Origin: Candidatus Levyibacteriota bacterium | Lineage (GTDB): Bacteria; Patescibacteriota; Microgenomatia; Levybacterales; UBA12049 | Length of the DNA: 49,821 bases | Direction: 5' to 3' | NCBI GenBank assembly: GCA_027459745.1 | Contig: DAIDHL010000010.1 | Location: 1 to 49,821 of the forward strand | In this document: piece after piece, positions 33,281 through 42,326 of the stretch | How the letters are laid out: every line of letters starts with the position of its first letter | Position numbering within the stretch: the first letter of the stretch is position 1 | Program-made: the position numbers and the translations under genes | The notes under the pieces: model-generated | Seen by the model: the letters and a program-made list of their open reading frames with translations, nothing else | Databases searched by the model: none | What the model was told of the DNA's origin: nothing

Positions 33281-33691
33281 AGCAGAGATATTAAGCATTA
33301 AATTCAAAATCTCCCCTAATTGTTTTTTTTGCTGATCACCTAAACTATGTAGGTAATCAGGTCTCATGGCATCTATTTTCTTCGTAATCTTCTCACATAA
33401 GTTTTCACCTTTTGTGGTTAATTTTATCATTTTTTCTCTTCTATCATCAGGATTTTCCTCACGGGTAATATATGTATGATTAAATAACCGATCTACTATT
33501 CCAGTAATATTAGAAGCATCGCAGTGCAATCGGTTAGACAGAGAATTCATAGGTATGGATTTATTATTCGCCAACATACACATCGTGTATAACTGCATCA
33601 CTGATAAGTCGAATTCATCGGCAATTGTCATAAGGTCATGCTTGGCAATTAGTGCCACCTGAAATAATTGAAGATAAAGATTGTTTTTCAT
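33275..33691 (-). CDS. MarR-family transcriptional regulator
   Basis: 138 aa, normal MarR length. Winged helix-turn-helix: 'DLSVMQLYTMCMLANNKSIP' and 'MNSLSNRLHCDASNITGIVD' (recognition helix, about residues 50-70), wing 'RLFNHTYITREENPDDRREK', then 'IKLTTKGENL' and C-terminal dimerisation helix. It is divergent from an EmrB/QacA-type exporter 85 bp away, the classic arrangement for a repressor that controls both genes and is released by the exported drug. Overlapping palindromes in the gap (33735-33764) are likely operator half-sites. The ATG has a weak AGG six bases upstream. Confidence 0.9.
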   Translation of the reverse strand: MKNNLYLQLFQVALIAKHDLMTIADEFDLSVMQLYTMCMLANNKSIPMNSLSNRLHCDASNITGIVDRLFNHTYITREENPDDRREKMIKLTTKGENLCEKITKKIDAMRPDYLHSLGDQQKKQLGEILNLMLNISAK

Positions 33692-33718
33692 ACAAAACCT
33701 ATTTTGAATTATATATCA

Positions 33719-33769
33719 ATTATATAGTAAATTCAATAGTTGACAACTTAAACTATTTAATAGTACAGT
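33719..33769. promoter_or_regulatory. Divergent marR/MFS promoters sharing one -35
   Basis: Plus: TTGACA (33740-33745), 18 bp, TACAGT (33764-33769), six bases to ATG 33776. Minus: TTGTCA (33746-33741), 16 bp, TATAAT (33724-33719). The two -35 boxes overlap in the palindrome AGTTG-A-CAACT (33738-33748). Confidence 0.75.
33735..33764. promoter_or_regulatory. Putative MarR operator
   Basis: AATAGTT (33735-33741) and AACTATT (33751-33757) form a 7-bp inverted repeat; ACTATT-T-AATAGT (33752-33764) is a perfect 13-bp palindrome overlapping the exporter -10. Binding here would block both promoters. Confidence 0.6.
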
Positions 33770-33775
33770 CATTTC

Positions 33776-35209
33776 ATGTTTAAAAATAAATCTTGGTTAA
33801 TATTTCTACTAGTGGCTATCGCTCAATTTATGGTAGTTTTAGATTCTTCAATTACCAATGTAGCACTTCCTGCTATTAAACAATCACTCCATTTTAATAC
33901 TGATACATTGCAATGGATAGTAACTGCATACTCGCTGACATTTGGCGGATTTTTATTACTGGGAGGCAGAACTGCAGATTTATTTGGTAGAAAGAAAACA
34001 TTGTTATTTGGCATGGGTGCCTTTACATTAGTATCATTTATTATAGGCATCAGTCAGTCGGCATTTTTATTGATAGTTCTTCGTGCTCTTCAGGGTCTAG
34101 CAGCTGCATTTATGTCTCCAGCCGCCTTGTCGATTGTTCTGACAATTTTCCCAGAAGGAACTGAGAGAAACAAAGCCTTATCTTTATGGACTACAGTTGC
34201 TACCGGAGGAGCTGCACTAGGCCTATTATTGGGAGGTTTTTTGACTGAATTTATAAACTGGAGATGGAATTTCTTTATAAACGTACCTGTGGGAATTGTT
34301 ATTAGTCTAGCCATTGCACTTATCCTTCCCGCTCATGAGAAGGAAGAAACTACCCATAAAAATTTAGATCTACTTGGAGCAAGTTTGATCACCGGAGGTA
34401 TTATGACTTTAGTCTTTACTATCAGTGAAGCAAGTATCTGGGGGTGGACGAGTATCCAAACTATTTCGCTTTTGATATTGGCAATTGTATTTCATGTATT
34501 TTTTGTTATACGAGAAAAAACCTATCATCATCCATTAATGTCCTTGGATATTTTTTCTTCCAAAAATGTAGTGATTGCCAACATTATGATGGCACTCTTG
34601 GCCGCTACTCTGTTTGGTAACTTTTTTATAACATCACTTTACTTACAAACTATTCTGCATTATTCCTCATTTATTACCGGACTAAGCTTCTTGCCATTCC
34701 CCCTAATTCTTGGTATCACATCTTCCAGAACTCCAAAACTTGTTGCAAAGTATGGTTTTAAGCCATTTTTGATATTGGGACCAATGATTGTAATGACGGG
34801 CCTTGCGTTTCTAACTATTATGCCTGTTAATGGGAATTATTTTAGCGTCTTGCCATCATTTGTACTTATCCCACTGGGCATGGGTTTGACATTTATGCCG
34901 GTGGTATTAACTGCTACTACGGGGATCCCTGCTCACAAAGCAGGATTAGCCTCAGGTCTTATTAATACTTCACAGCAAATGGGAGGCGCACTTGGACTGG
35001 CTGTTTTATCTAGCATAAGCACAACTGCAACTAATAATTTTGCGGGTAACATTAGTTCTCCCTCAGCTATAGTTGAGGGATATCACATGGCATTTTTTAC
35101 CACTCTTTTTTTCCTTCTACTTGTGGTATTAGCAGCAACAGTTGTTAACTCAGGAAAGAAAAAACTATTAAACAACTCTCAAATACGCCAACCCATACTT
35201 TCAGAATAA
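33776..35209 (+). CDS. MFS multidrug exporter, DHA2 (EmrB/QacA) type
   Basis: 477 aa with 14 predicted TM helices, the DHA2 topology. Motif A 'GGRTADLFGRKKTLLFG' is in the loop between TM2 and TM3; motif C-like 'GGAALGLLLGGFL' follows in TM5; TM1 has 'VVLDSSITNVALPAI' as in EmrB. Proton-driven drug or metabolite export is the expected role. Regulated by the divergent MarR. The promoter's -10 ends six bases before the ATG, so the mRNA is probably leaderless. Confidence 0.92.
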   Translation: MFKNKSWLIFLLVAIAQFMVVLDSSITNVALPAIKQSLHFNTDTLQWIVTAYSLTFGGFLLLGGRTADLFGRKKTLLFGMGAFTLVSFIIGISQSAFLLIVLRALQGLAAAFMSPAALSIVLTIFPEGTERNKALSLWTTVATGGAALGLLLGGFLTEFINWRWNFFINVPVGIVISLAIALILPAHEKEETTHKNLDLLGASLITGGIMTLVFTISEASIWGWTSIQTISLLILAIVFHVFFVIREKTYHHPLMSLDIFSSKNVVIANIMMALLAATLFGNFFITSLYLQTILHYSSFITGLSFLPFPLILGITSSRTPKLVAKYGFKPFLILGPMIVMTGLAFLTIMPVNGNYFSVLPSFVLIPLGMGLTFMPVVLTATTGIPAHKAGLASGLINTSQQMGGALGLAVLSSISTTATNNFAGNISSPSAIVEGYHMAFFTTLFFLLLVVLAATVVNSGKKKLLNNSQIRQPILSE

Positions 35210-35242
35210 ATCTGATAAAGAAATTGAGTATTTTTGATAATT

Positions 35243-35271
35243 TTGACTGAGTAGATCTAGAATGTTAAAAT
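35243..35271 (+). promoter_or_regulatory. Promoter, leaderless spacing
   Basis: TTGACT (35243-35248), exact 17-bp spacer, TAAAAT (35266-35271), six bases to ATG 35278. A +1 seven bases after the -10 would be the A of ATG. Confidence 0.7.
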
Positions 35272-35277
35272 CCGTCC

Positions 35278-36168
35278 ATGGTTGAAAGCAAAATGCCAGA
35301 TGTAATCAGCTCAGATATTTATACCTTGGATCAAACAATAGTTGACCCACACACTAGTACGAGAGTCCATTCCTCAATTCCTGGAGAAATAGCCAAACTA
35401 CTAAATTCCGGTAATATCCATCTATATAATATCGCTACCCGCAGTCGGGTAGCTCAGCCAGGCTTGGAAGTTGGGCCTTTCTCTACTTCTATGAACGTTA
35501 TTGAACAAACTTTAAAACCACTTCATGGAGGTAAAAGATATACACCCCATCATCCTATGTACGCTGAAGTTGAGGTAATGAATCATTCAGAAAGACCTAT
35601 TCACATTCCTGGAGATATTGCCATATTCCGTTTCATACGTAAATCCTCCAAGTCACTTAAGGGAGCACAATTAATTTCTGCTTTGGACAGTGGAAGAATT
35701 GTTATAACTGGTGACTATAATAAAGATTGGAAATTTTCCTATAGAAACGGCTCTAGAAAAACAGAAGACATTTCAGGAATACATTTCAGCCTGGATCCTA
35801 ACTCACATAAATGGCTTCCACCGTCGGCTGATCCAACCCCTTTTAACTTAGGTGAGGTTGTAAATCTTGCATCAAGTCAATATAGAAAGTACATTGATAG
35901 CTTTCTGGAACCAATACCTGTTAGCAGTCAGCCAATCTTAACAATTTCCGAAACACTCTCCCATTTAACTCTTAATGGAGTACACGCTCTTATCTATCCC
36001 TTAGTGAAAAATTCAAGTGGTGAATATGGCACTGCTATACATATCAATTCGCTATTTGTCGAAAATGGTAGTAATTGGAGGATTAGAACCGAAATTCGAG
36101 GTGCTACAACACCTAATCAAACTCCAGGAGGAGTAACTATGCATTTTTGGTATGCTGGGACAAAGTAG
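35278..36168 (+). CDS. Hypothetical protein, possibly dUTPase/dCTP-deaminase-like fold
   Basis: 296 aa, no TM segment. The middle segment 'MYAEVEVMNHSERPIHIPGD' then 'IAIFRFI' resembles the beta-strand block of dCTP deaminase/dUTPase proteins (conserved 'N.S..PI.I.PG..IA'), and a related strand-rich block near the C-terminus ('GGVTMHFWY') might be a second copy. Active-site residues of those enzymes are not clearly present, so this is a fold guess only. The gene is monocistronic, convergent with a tiny zinc-ribbon gene. Confidence 0.5.
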   Translation: MVESKMPDVISSDIYTLDQTIVDPHTSTRVHSSIPGEIAKLLNSGNIHLYNIATRSRVAQPGLEVGPFSTSMNVIEQTLKPLHGGKRYTPHHPMYAEVEVMNHSERPIHIPGDIAIFRFIRKSSKSLKGAQLISALDSGRIVITGDYNKDWKFSYRNGSRKTEDISGIHFSLDPNSHKWLPPSADPTPFNLGEVVNLASSQYRKYIDSFLEPIPVSSQPILTISETLSHLTLNGVHALIYPLVKNSSGEYGTAIHINSLFVENGSNWRIRTEIRGATTPNQTPGGVTMHFWYAGTK

Positions 36169-36169
36169 A

Positions 36170-36301
36170 TTACTCACAGCAAGGATCCTTGAAGCCGCAA
36201 TTTTTACAATACGCATCTCTACTACCGGGCATATCACCCATTAGCTCCTCACAAAAAGGGCACTTTTGTGCCCGTATAATTATTTTCTGAGTTTGTTCCA
36301 T
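36170..36301 (-). CDS. Tiny zinc-ribbon protein, 43 aa
   Basis: ATG at 36301 to TAA at 36170. The product contains 'KCPFCEELMG' and, 17 residues on, 'YCKNCGFKDPCCE', giving two CxxC knuckles of a zinc ribbon plus two extra cysteines at the end. Such mini-ribbons are common small proteins in Patescibacteria and archaea. It lies downstream of a palindrome (36311-36335, TTTATCTAT...ATAGATAAA) and ends two bases from the convergent hypothetical gene. The cysteine pattern makes coding likely; role unknown. Confidence 0.7.
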   Translation of the reverse strand: MEQTQKIIIRAQKCPFCEELMGDMPGSRDAYCKNCGFKDPCCE

Positions 36302-36355
36302 ATAAGTGTTTTATCTATTCTAGAGATAGATAAAATTTCAACACATATTACACTC

Positions 36356-37957
36356 TTAAATTTTACCTGGATTGTAATGAACTAACTTATATATTTTTTC
36401 AACCGAGACTTGCCATTGTCCGACTATTTGAGCCTGTCCAAATCCTGCAATGGGAAAATCGGAATTGGCGATTACCTGACAAGGTTGTGATTCACAAACT
36501 ACGAATAACTGATTGGTAACAGTAGTACGATTAGGGTCATTGATAAGATTATCAATCGTCACAGGATCACGATGTGCGATATGGAAAAAGTATAGATATG
36601 CATCTGGAGAATCTCCTTTCGAAGCTAAAGCAAAGTTATAAGGTTGGTTATTGGTCTTACTAAGTATAAAATCTGATACTTCCTGCATTTGTCGCATTTG
36701 ATTATTTGGAGCATATTGAATAGGAGTTTTATAAAAATTAAAAGCTATTATACAAACAAGAATTATAAGGGCTAAACTATTATAAACTTTGTGAGATTTT
36801 CTAATCCTTGTAATTACATAAAAAAGATTTCCATATAATAAAAATGGCAGAACAAACATAAATTCAAAATAGTAATCATATATCGGTTTGTGATAAAAAG
36901 AGAAAAGACATACTCCCAAAATTAACCATAAAAAAAGCAACATAGCAAACAGTTTATCTTTGATAAAACGTATTGCGTACACAGATACCAAGGATATAAC
37001 CACGATTACAGCCATCCATAAAATTAATAATCCTGATGGGTATGAGCTAGTCGAGTTGTAACTAAATTCTTTATTAGGATAATAATAAATTAGATGTCCA
37101 AATAGTCTAAAGAAGACATCTGAGATAGTAGTCCAAAAAGGATTATGTGTAATATCGTTGGCTGTAGGATCTCCCACCAGAATAAATTTCCAAATTGCCT
37201 TGGTGTTCTCAAATTGATGCCTGATCTCAAAGGCAATAAAGGGTGAAAATCCAATTAGAAAACCCAATATTAACTGCAAATACTGCTTTATATCCCTACC
37301 AATTGATTCTTTAAAACTCTTTAAATAATTTTTTATACCCTTTTGTGATGCGACCAAATAACTGTTACCACATAAAACAAAGAAAAAAATTACAACTCCT
37401 GTAAAAACTTCTATATAATGCAGTTGAAGTGCTATACCATATAAAAAACCTGCAGACACTATCCATTTCCAGGCGGTTTTCTTTACTCCCAGGTATAGCC
37501 AATATAACAGCAGTAAAGTAAAAAATGGCATAGGGTTGGGATTCCATGAAGATCTGGAATAAGTAATAACCAAAGGAGAAATAGCATACAATATAGCCGC
37601 AACCAAAGCTCCACTAACACCAAAGAATTTTTTGGAAATATAGTAGATCAACCAAACCGTAGCAACACTTAACAGTGCAATCATCACTGCGGGTCCAACC
37701 GGACTATTATTAAATAGCGCAAAAAAAGGAGCCATCATATAGTAATAAATAGGACCTGTGAAGAAATCTCCGGCTGATGCTCGCGGTCCAAGCAGAGTTA
37801 AATGGCCATGAAGTATATTATACGCAACCAATGCATCTCTTCCTTCATCACCCAAAAAAGTCAGATAAGCAGCAATATTATATAAGCGGAGGAATCCTGC
37901 TATAGCTAGTATGATAAGCAAAAATATCAATTCTTTATATTTATTCCAGAGTTTCAT
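36356..37957 (-). CDS. GT39-type membrane glycosyltransferase
   Basis: 533 aa after choosing the ATG at 37957; an upstream start at 38005 would overlap the neighbour's end. The N-terminus shows TM1 followed by 'FLRLYNIAAYLTFLGDEGRD', the acidic first-loop motif of the PMT/ArnT (GT39/GT83) family, then ten or more TM helices and a short extracytoplasmic tail. These enzymes take sugar from a polyprenyl phosphate donor on the outer face. The gene follows a polyprenyl-phosphate-mannose-synthase-like gene by 22 bases, so donor synthesis and use are probably co-expressed. Confidence 0.85.
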   Translation of the reverse strand: MKLWNKYKELIFLLIILAIAGFLRLYNIAAYLTFLGDEGRDALVAYNILHGHLTLLGPRASAGDFFTGPIYYYMMAPFFALFNNSPVGPAVMIALLSVATVWLIYYISKKFFGVSGALVAAILYAISPLVITYSRSSWNPNPMPFFTLLLLYWLYLGVKKTAWKWIVSAGFLYGIALQLHYIEVFTGVVIFFFVLCGNSYLVASQKGIKNYLKSFKESIGRDIKQYLQLILGFLIGFSPFIAFEIRHQFENTKAIWKFILVGDPTANDITHNPFWTTISDVFFRLFGHLIYYYPNKEFSYNSTSSYPSGLLILWMAVIVVISLVSVYAIRFIKDKLFAMLLFLWLILGVCLFSFYHKPIYDYYFEFMFVLPFLLYGNLFYVITRIRKSHKVYNSLALIILVCIIAFNFYKTPIQYAPNNQMRQMQEVSDFILSKTNNQPYNFALASKGDSPDAYLYFFHIAHRDPVTIDNLINDPNRTTVTNQLFVVCESQPCQVIANSDFPIAGFGQAQIVGQWQVSVEKIYKLVHYNPGKI

Positions 37958-37979
37958 GCGGATATTAAAACAAAATCTA

Positions 37980-39173
37980 TTATAATACTTTGTTTTCTTC
38001 AACAATCAGATTTTTCTTCAAATATTGTGTCTTCCAAATTACCTTATTATAAATAATGTAGTTTAACGGAATCACCAAGAAAATAATTGTCGGAAAAAGA
38101 ATTGCAATTCTGGTCTTGAGCATAAATCCAAAAATATGCATATTAGGTCCTAATACCAATTCTGCCAGCCAAATAGCTACCACTTGAATAATAATCGAGC
38201 CCAAAGAGGCAATGTTAAATTTCACCATTTTCACCCAAATATTTGAACTTTCTTTTATACTATGTGTATCATTAAACGTCCAAAAATGATTGATTAAAAA
38301 ATTTGAAATAATGGCACTTTCAGCTCCTACTCCTACCGCCAGCCAGTCTGGTACATGAAATATTCTCGCACTACCTTCTTGAAGTAGTAACTGAATTATA
38401 AATCCCGTACCTCCCACAAACAAAAACTTTATAATTCGAATCGAATCGTCAAATTTTAAACGCAAAACGACAAACATTGATTCAAAGGATTCTTTCTTGT
38501 TAATTTTACTTACGCCTTCTTTCCGCTCATAAAAAATGATTGGTATTTCTTTAACCTTTGCTCCCATTTTTACTACATCATGTAGTACATGTAGTTTGTA
38601 AGCAAATGCCTTGGAATATAGATGTTCTAGATCAACTTTCTTCAAATATTCTGTTTTAGTTAACTTAAAACCCGAAGTAATGTCGTGTATAGAAAAGTTC
38701 AACCATACTACTCTAGCAAATAATCCCCCAAATTTACTGAGTAATTTGCGATCTAATCCCCACTCTTTGGGCACAGCACCACCGGGAATATACCGACTGC
38801 CTATAACATAATCATATCCCTCATCCATAGCGGCAACCAATCTTGGTAAATCATGCGGGTCATGTTGAAAATCTGCATCAAACTCTATAACTGCATAAGC
38901 TTCAAGTTTATCTATGGCGTAACGCATAGCTCTCGCATATGCCGCTCCTAAACCAGCCTTTTTACCTTCAAGCAAATTCAGATTTTTGTATTCTTTCATA
39001 AACTTTTCAACTACATTTTTTGTCCCATCAGGAGATGAATCATCAGCAATTAATATGCCTAGTTGATGATTTTTTATTTGTGGAAAAATCTCTTTTTCTA
39101 ACAGTGGAATCATTTTCTCAATATTTTCTTTTTCGTTATAAGTAGGAATAATAACTATAATCTTCATAATCAT
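37980..39173 (-). CDS. Polyprenyl-phosphate mannose synthase-GtrA fusion
   Basis: 397 aa. Residues 1-235 are a GT2 DPM1-type domain: 'VIIPTYNEKENIEKMIPLLE', 'DDSSPDGT', 'VIEFDADFQHDP' (metal-binding D-x-D) and 'DITSGFKLTKTEYL'. Residues about 250-380 are a GtrA-like four-TM domain ('FLFVGGTGFIIQLLLQEGSA', 'SNFLINHFWTF'). It would load mannose or glucose from a nucleotide sugar onto polyprenyl phosphate and help flip it for the GT39 enzyme encoded next. The fusion is known in bacteria. Starts 33 bases after the UXS gene; part of the same run. Confidence 0.9.
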   Translation of the reverse strand: MIMKIIVIIPTYNEKENIEKMIPLLEKEIFPQIKNHQLGILIADDSSPDGTKNVVEKFMKEYKNLNLLEGKKAGLGAAYARAMRYAIDKLEAYAVIEFDADFQHDPHDLPRLVAAMDEGYDYVIGSRYIPGGAVPKEWGLDRKLLSKFGGLFARVVWLNFSIHDITSGFKLTKTEYLKKVDLEHLYSKAFAYKLHVLHDVVKMGAKVKEIPIIFYERKEGVSKINKKESFESMFVVLRLKFDDSIRIIKFLFVGGTGFIIQLLLQEGSARIFHVPDWLAVGVGAESAIISNFLINHFWTFNDTHSIKESSNIWVKMVKFNIASLGSIIIQVVAIWLAELVLGPNMHIFGFMLKTRIAILFPTIIFLVIPLNYIIYNKVIWKTQYLKKNLIVEENKVL

Positions 39174-39206
39174 TGATATTTAAGCAGAATATTACTTAAA
39201 ATATCT

Positions 39207-40178
39207 TTACTTTATTTCTGGCAATAATTCTGACTTAAAATAGTCAATGGTCTTTCTCAAACCTTCTTCTAAACTTACCCGAGGTTCCCAATTCAAAAGC
39301 TGCTTTGCTTTTGTAATATCAGGCTGACGACGCAGGGGATCATTTTGCGGCAAAGCCTCGGAAAACTCGATTTTTACGTCTGCATTAACTAAATTTTTGA
39401 CCATTGTTGCATATTCTAAAATAGTGTGTTCCTCCGGAGAACCGATATTAACGATCTCCCCTCTGGTATCAGAACCAAACATCAATTTTATCATACCTTC
39501 CACAGTATCACTGACGTAACATAAAGAGCGCGTTTGACTTCCGTCTCCAAAGATTGTAATTGACTGGCCCTTAAGTGCCTGCAAGATAAATACAATCAAC
39601 ATTCTCATATCTTTCATATTCATATTGGGACCATAAGTATTAAAAATTCTGATTATCCTGGCATCTAAATTTTTTTCTCGACAGTAGTAAGCAACTAAGG
39701 TCTCACCAAATCTTTTAGCTTCATCGTAGACAGATCTTGGCCCGGTGGTAGAGACATTCCCATTATATGTCTCCTTTTGTGGATGCTGCAAAGGATCTCC
39801 ATATACTTCGGAAGTTGAAGCAAAAAGAAATTTAGCATTATTGCGTAATGCAAAATCTAATAATTGGTGTGTTCCTGTTGTATTGACCATCATAGTTTCC
39901 ATAGCTAGTTTATGATAACTGATTTCACTATGATGATTAGGTGAAGCAGGTGAGGCTAGATGAAAAACGTAGTCGGCATTTAACTCCTCTGCTAAAGGAA
40001 GAGTAACATCCTGATGGATAAATTGGAAATTATCATTTTCTTTAAGTTGGTCAACATTTTTACCATTACTGGTTATAAGACTGTCTATGGCTATTACCTT
40101 ATAACCCATATCCAACAAACGAGCGCAAAGATGAGAGCCAATAAATCCAGCCCCTCCGGTAACAATTACTGTTTCCAT
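39207..40178 (-). CDS. UDP-glucuronate decarboxylase (UXS)-like SDR
   Basis: 323 aa extended SDR. NAD loop 'VTGGAGFIGSHLCARLL', the UXS-typical 'HLASPASPNHH', catalytic Y-x-x-x-K within 'GPRSVYDEAKRFGETL', and 'DGSQTRSLCYVSDTVEGM'. It converts UDP-glucuronate to UDP-xylose, fed by the UDP-glucose dehydrogenase encoded at 42327-43622. The ATG at 40178 is preferred; TACAAT lies 12 bases before it, overlapping a possible TTG start. Divergent from gmd. Confidence 0.87.
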   Translation of the reverse strand: METVIVTGGAGFIGSHLCARLLDMGYKVIAIDSLITSNGKNVDQLKENDNFQFIHQDVTLPLAEELNADYVFHLASPASPNHHSEISYHKLAMETMMVNTTGTHQLLDFALRNNAKFLFASTSEVYGDPLQHPQKETYNGNVSTTGPRSVYDEAKRFGETLVAYYCREKNLDARIIRIFNTYGPNMNMKDMRMLIVFILQALKGQSITIFGDGSQTRSLCYVSDTVEGMIKLMFGSDTRGEIVNIGSPEEHTILEYATMVKNLVNADVKIEFSEALPQNDPLRRQPDITKAKQLLNWEPRVSLEEGLRKTIDYFKSELLPEIK

Positions 40179-40252
40179 AAATATGACTCTATTGTACAAG
40201 AAAAACAGCTGTTGAGAAAAGTCCCTCTTTTGTGATAGAGTATAGATGTTCT

Positions 40253-41257
40253 ATGGCAAAAAATGCTCTGATTATTGGAGTTTCCTCACAAGATGGTTCT
40301 TATTTAGCTGAACTATTATTAGAAAAAGGCTACAATGTAACGGGTACTGTACGTCATTCGACCAGTTTTTATCACGAGAATATCAAACATTTATATGGAA
40401 AGATAGCGATAGAAATCGCAGATTTAATCGATCTGGAAAGCCTTGCCCATGCCATGCGTGAGCACAAACCAGACGAGGTATATAATATTGCCGCTCAATC
40501 AATACCTGCTGACAGCTGGACGCATCCCTTCTATACTGGAGAAGTCACGGCTATCGGTCCGGTACGAGTCATGGAAGCAATAAGACACTTTGCGCCTAAT
40601 GCTCGATTTTATCAAGCCACCAGTCGGGAAATCTTTGGGAACATTCAAGCAGAATCTGCTACTGAAAGTACACCTTTTGACGGTAATAATCCCTATGGCA
40701 TTGCAAAAGCTTATGCCCACATGATGACTCGCTGTTATAGAGAATCCTATGATATGTTTACCTGTGGTGGAATACTATTCAATCATGAATCTCCCCGTCG
40801 TGGTCTTCATTTTGTAACCAGAAAAATTACGGCTGGAGTTGCGTGTATTAAAAACCAAGTAAAAAATATGCCAATGAATGAAGCAGGTGAGCCATTGATT
40901 GGCACTGATAGAAAACTGCATATGGGTTGGTTGGACTCACAGCGCGACTGGGGTTATGCCAAGGAGTATGTGGAGGCCATGTGGTTGATGCTTCAACAAG
41001 ATAAACCCCAAGATTACGTTATTGGCACCAATACCACTCACTCTGTACGCGATGTTTGCAAAATTGCGTTTGCACATGTGGGATTAAATTGGGAAGATTA
41101 TGTGGTAGAGAATAAAAAGTTCTTCCGCCCAACTGAGATTAAGGAATTGAAAGGTGATTATTCTAAAGCCAAGCAAGACCTAGGTTGGGAACCCAAAACC
41201 AGTTTTGAAGATTTGATCAAACTCATGGTTGATGCAGATCTTGAAAGATTTAAATAG
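40253..41257 (+). CDS. gmd: GDP-mannose 4,6-dehydratase
   Basis: 334 aa. NADP-binding start 'ALIIGVSSQDGSYLAELLLE', 'YNIAAQS', catalytic 'QATSREIFGN' and Y-x-x-x-K 'NPYGIAKAYAHMM', and the GMD hallmark 'FNHESPRRGLHFVTRKITAG'. It makes GDP-4-keto-6-deoxymannose. It is convergent with an RMD-like reductase that could complete GDP-rhamnose. The ATG at 40253 is chosen; TATAGA (40241-40246) ends six bases before it, so the mRNA is probably leaderless. Confidence 0.92.
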   Translation: MAKNALIIGVSSQDGSYLAELLLEKGYNVTGTVRHSTSFYHENIKHLYGKIAIEIADLIDLESLAHAMREHKPDEVYNIAAQSIPADSWTHPFYTGEVTAIGPVRVMEAIRHFAPNARFYQATSREIFGNIQAESATESTPFDGNNPYGIAKAYAHMMTRCYRESYDMFTCGGILFNHESPRRGLHFVTRKITAGVACIKNQVKNMPMNEAGEPLIGTDRKLHMGWLDSQRDWGYAKEYVEAMWLMLQQDKPQDYVIGTNTTHSVRDVCKIAFAHVGLNWEDYVVENKKFFRPTEIKELKGDYSKAKQDLGWEPKTSFEDLIKLMVDADLERFK

Positions 41258-41287
41258 ACAATTTTTTATTGATAAGTAAGAAAACCT

Positions 41288-42250
41288 CTAAATACTTTTT
41301 CGCCAATATTCCAGCAGCTCTTTGAGCGTAGTATCGATATCAATCTCTGTTTCCCAGCCTGTTAAATCTTTAAACTTCGTCGCATCACATACCAGTTCGG
41401 GGATATCACTTGGTCTCATTTTGGTCGGATCTGCTTTAATTTCAATCCTTGATTGCGACATCTTCAACAGTTTATCCAGTAAACTGCCAATTTCATATGA
41501 CTGTCCACTACCTATGTTATAGACCTCACCTGGTACACCATATTCAGCAGCTAGGACATAACCTCTCACCATGTCGTGTACATCTGTAAAATCACGTTTG
41601 GTGGTAATATTTCCTACTGCTAGCACTGGCTCAATTTGCTTATTTTCAATTTTGGCAATTTGCTGGGCAAAATATGAGAGACTTATTTCCGTATTCAGTC
41701 GAGGACCCAAATGATTAAACGGACGCAGCCGAATAATTGGCATTTTGTAAGCCAGGAAATATTGCAGTGCTATAAAATCCTGTGTTATTTTTGATACAGC
41801 ATAAGGATTATCCGGATTTAAAGGAGTATTTTCATTAATGGGCAGATCCTCTTTCTTAACTTGTCCATAGACATTAGCTGAAGAAATTACAATAACTTTT
41901 GTATTCGATAAATTTTGTCGTCGTAAGGATTCAAATAAATTAATTTGTGCAGACGCATTATTGGAAATAACCAATGAGGGGTTACGATAGCTATCACTAA
42001 CAGTACTAATTGCGGCTAAATGATAAATAATATCAGGACGATTAGTTTCTATTAAGCTAGAAACCGCACTAAAGTCTGTTAAATCAACCTTCACTAAATG
42101 CAAATTATTTTTTATCTGTTCTATATTCTCTAAACTTCTATCTGATAAATAAGTTCCGATTATTACGTCTTCTGGAGCTTTATCAACTAAATATTCAGCT
42201 AAAAAACTACCCGCAAAACCTGTAATACCGGTAATTAATATTTTTTTCAT
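41288..42250 (-). CDS. rmd: GDP-4-keto-6-deoxymannose reductase-like SDR
   Basis: 320 aa extended SDR. 'ILITGITGFAGSFLAEYLVD' (NAD loop with the typical RMD T-G-F-A/V-G), 'IYHLAAISTVSDSYRNP', catalytic S and 'NPYAVSKITQDF', and 'RLRPFNHLGPR', 'DFTDVHDMVRGYVLAAEYGV' common to RMD proteins. It would reduce the GMD product to GDP-D-rhamnose. It ends the long minus-strand sugar run, 76 bp after ugd. A GDP-fucose-type epimerase/reductase alternative is less likely. Confidence 0.82.
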   Translation of the reverse strand: MKKILITGITGFAGSFLAEYLVDKAPEDVIIGTYLSDRSLENIEQIKNNLHLVKVDLTDFSAVSSLIETNRPDIIYHLAAISTVSDSYRNPSLVISNNASAQINLFESLRRQNLSNTKVIVISSANVYGQVKKEDLPINENTPLNPDNPYAVSKITQDFIALQYFLAYKMPIIRLRPFNHLGPRLNTEISLSYFAQQIAKIENKQIEPVLAVGNITTKRDFTDVHDMVRGYVLAAEYGVPGEVYNIGSGQSYEIGSLLDKLLKMSQSRIEIKADPTKMRPSDIPELVCDATKFKDLTGWETEIDIDTTLKELLEYWRKSI

Positions 42251-42326
42251 TCAATGTAGTATAGCATAGGAGCTGCAAAATTTTCAGATTTCGTCGCTTA
42301 AATGGATAATTTTAAACTTAAATGGC

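Noticed and set aside
36311-36335. TTTATCTAT/ATAGATAAA palindrome as an intrinsic terminator
   Set aside because: Stem is AT-only and no T run follows on either strand; may be an operator or chance in AT-rich DNA.
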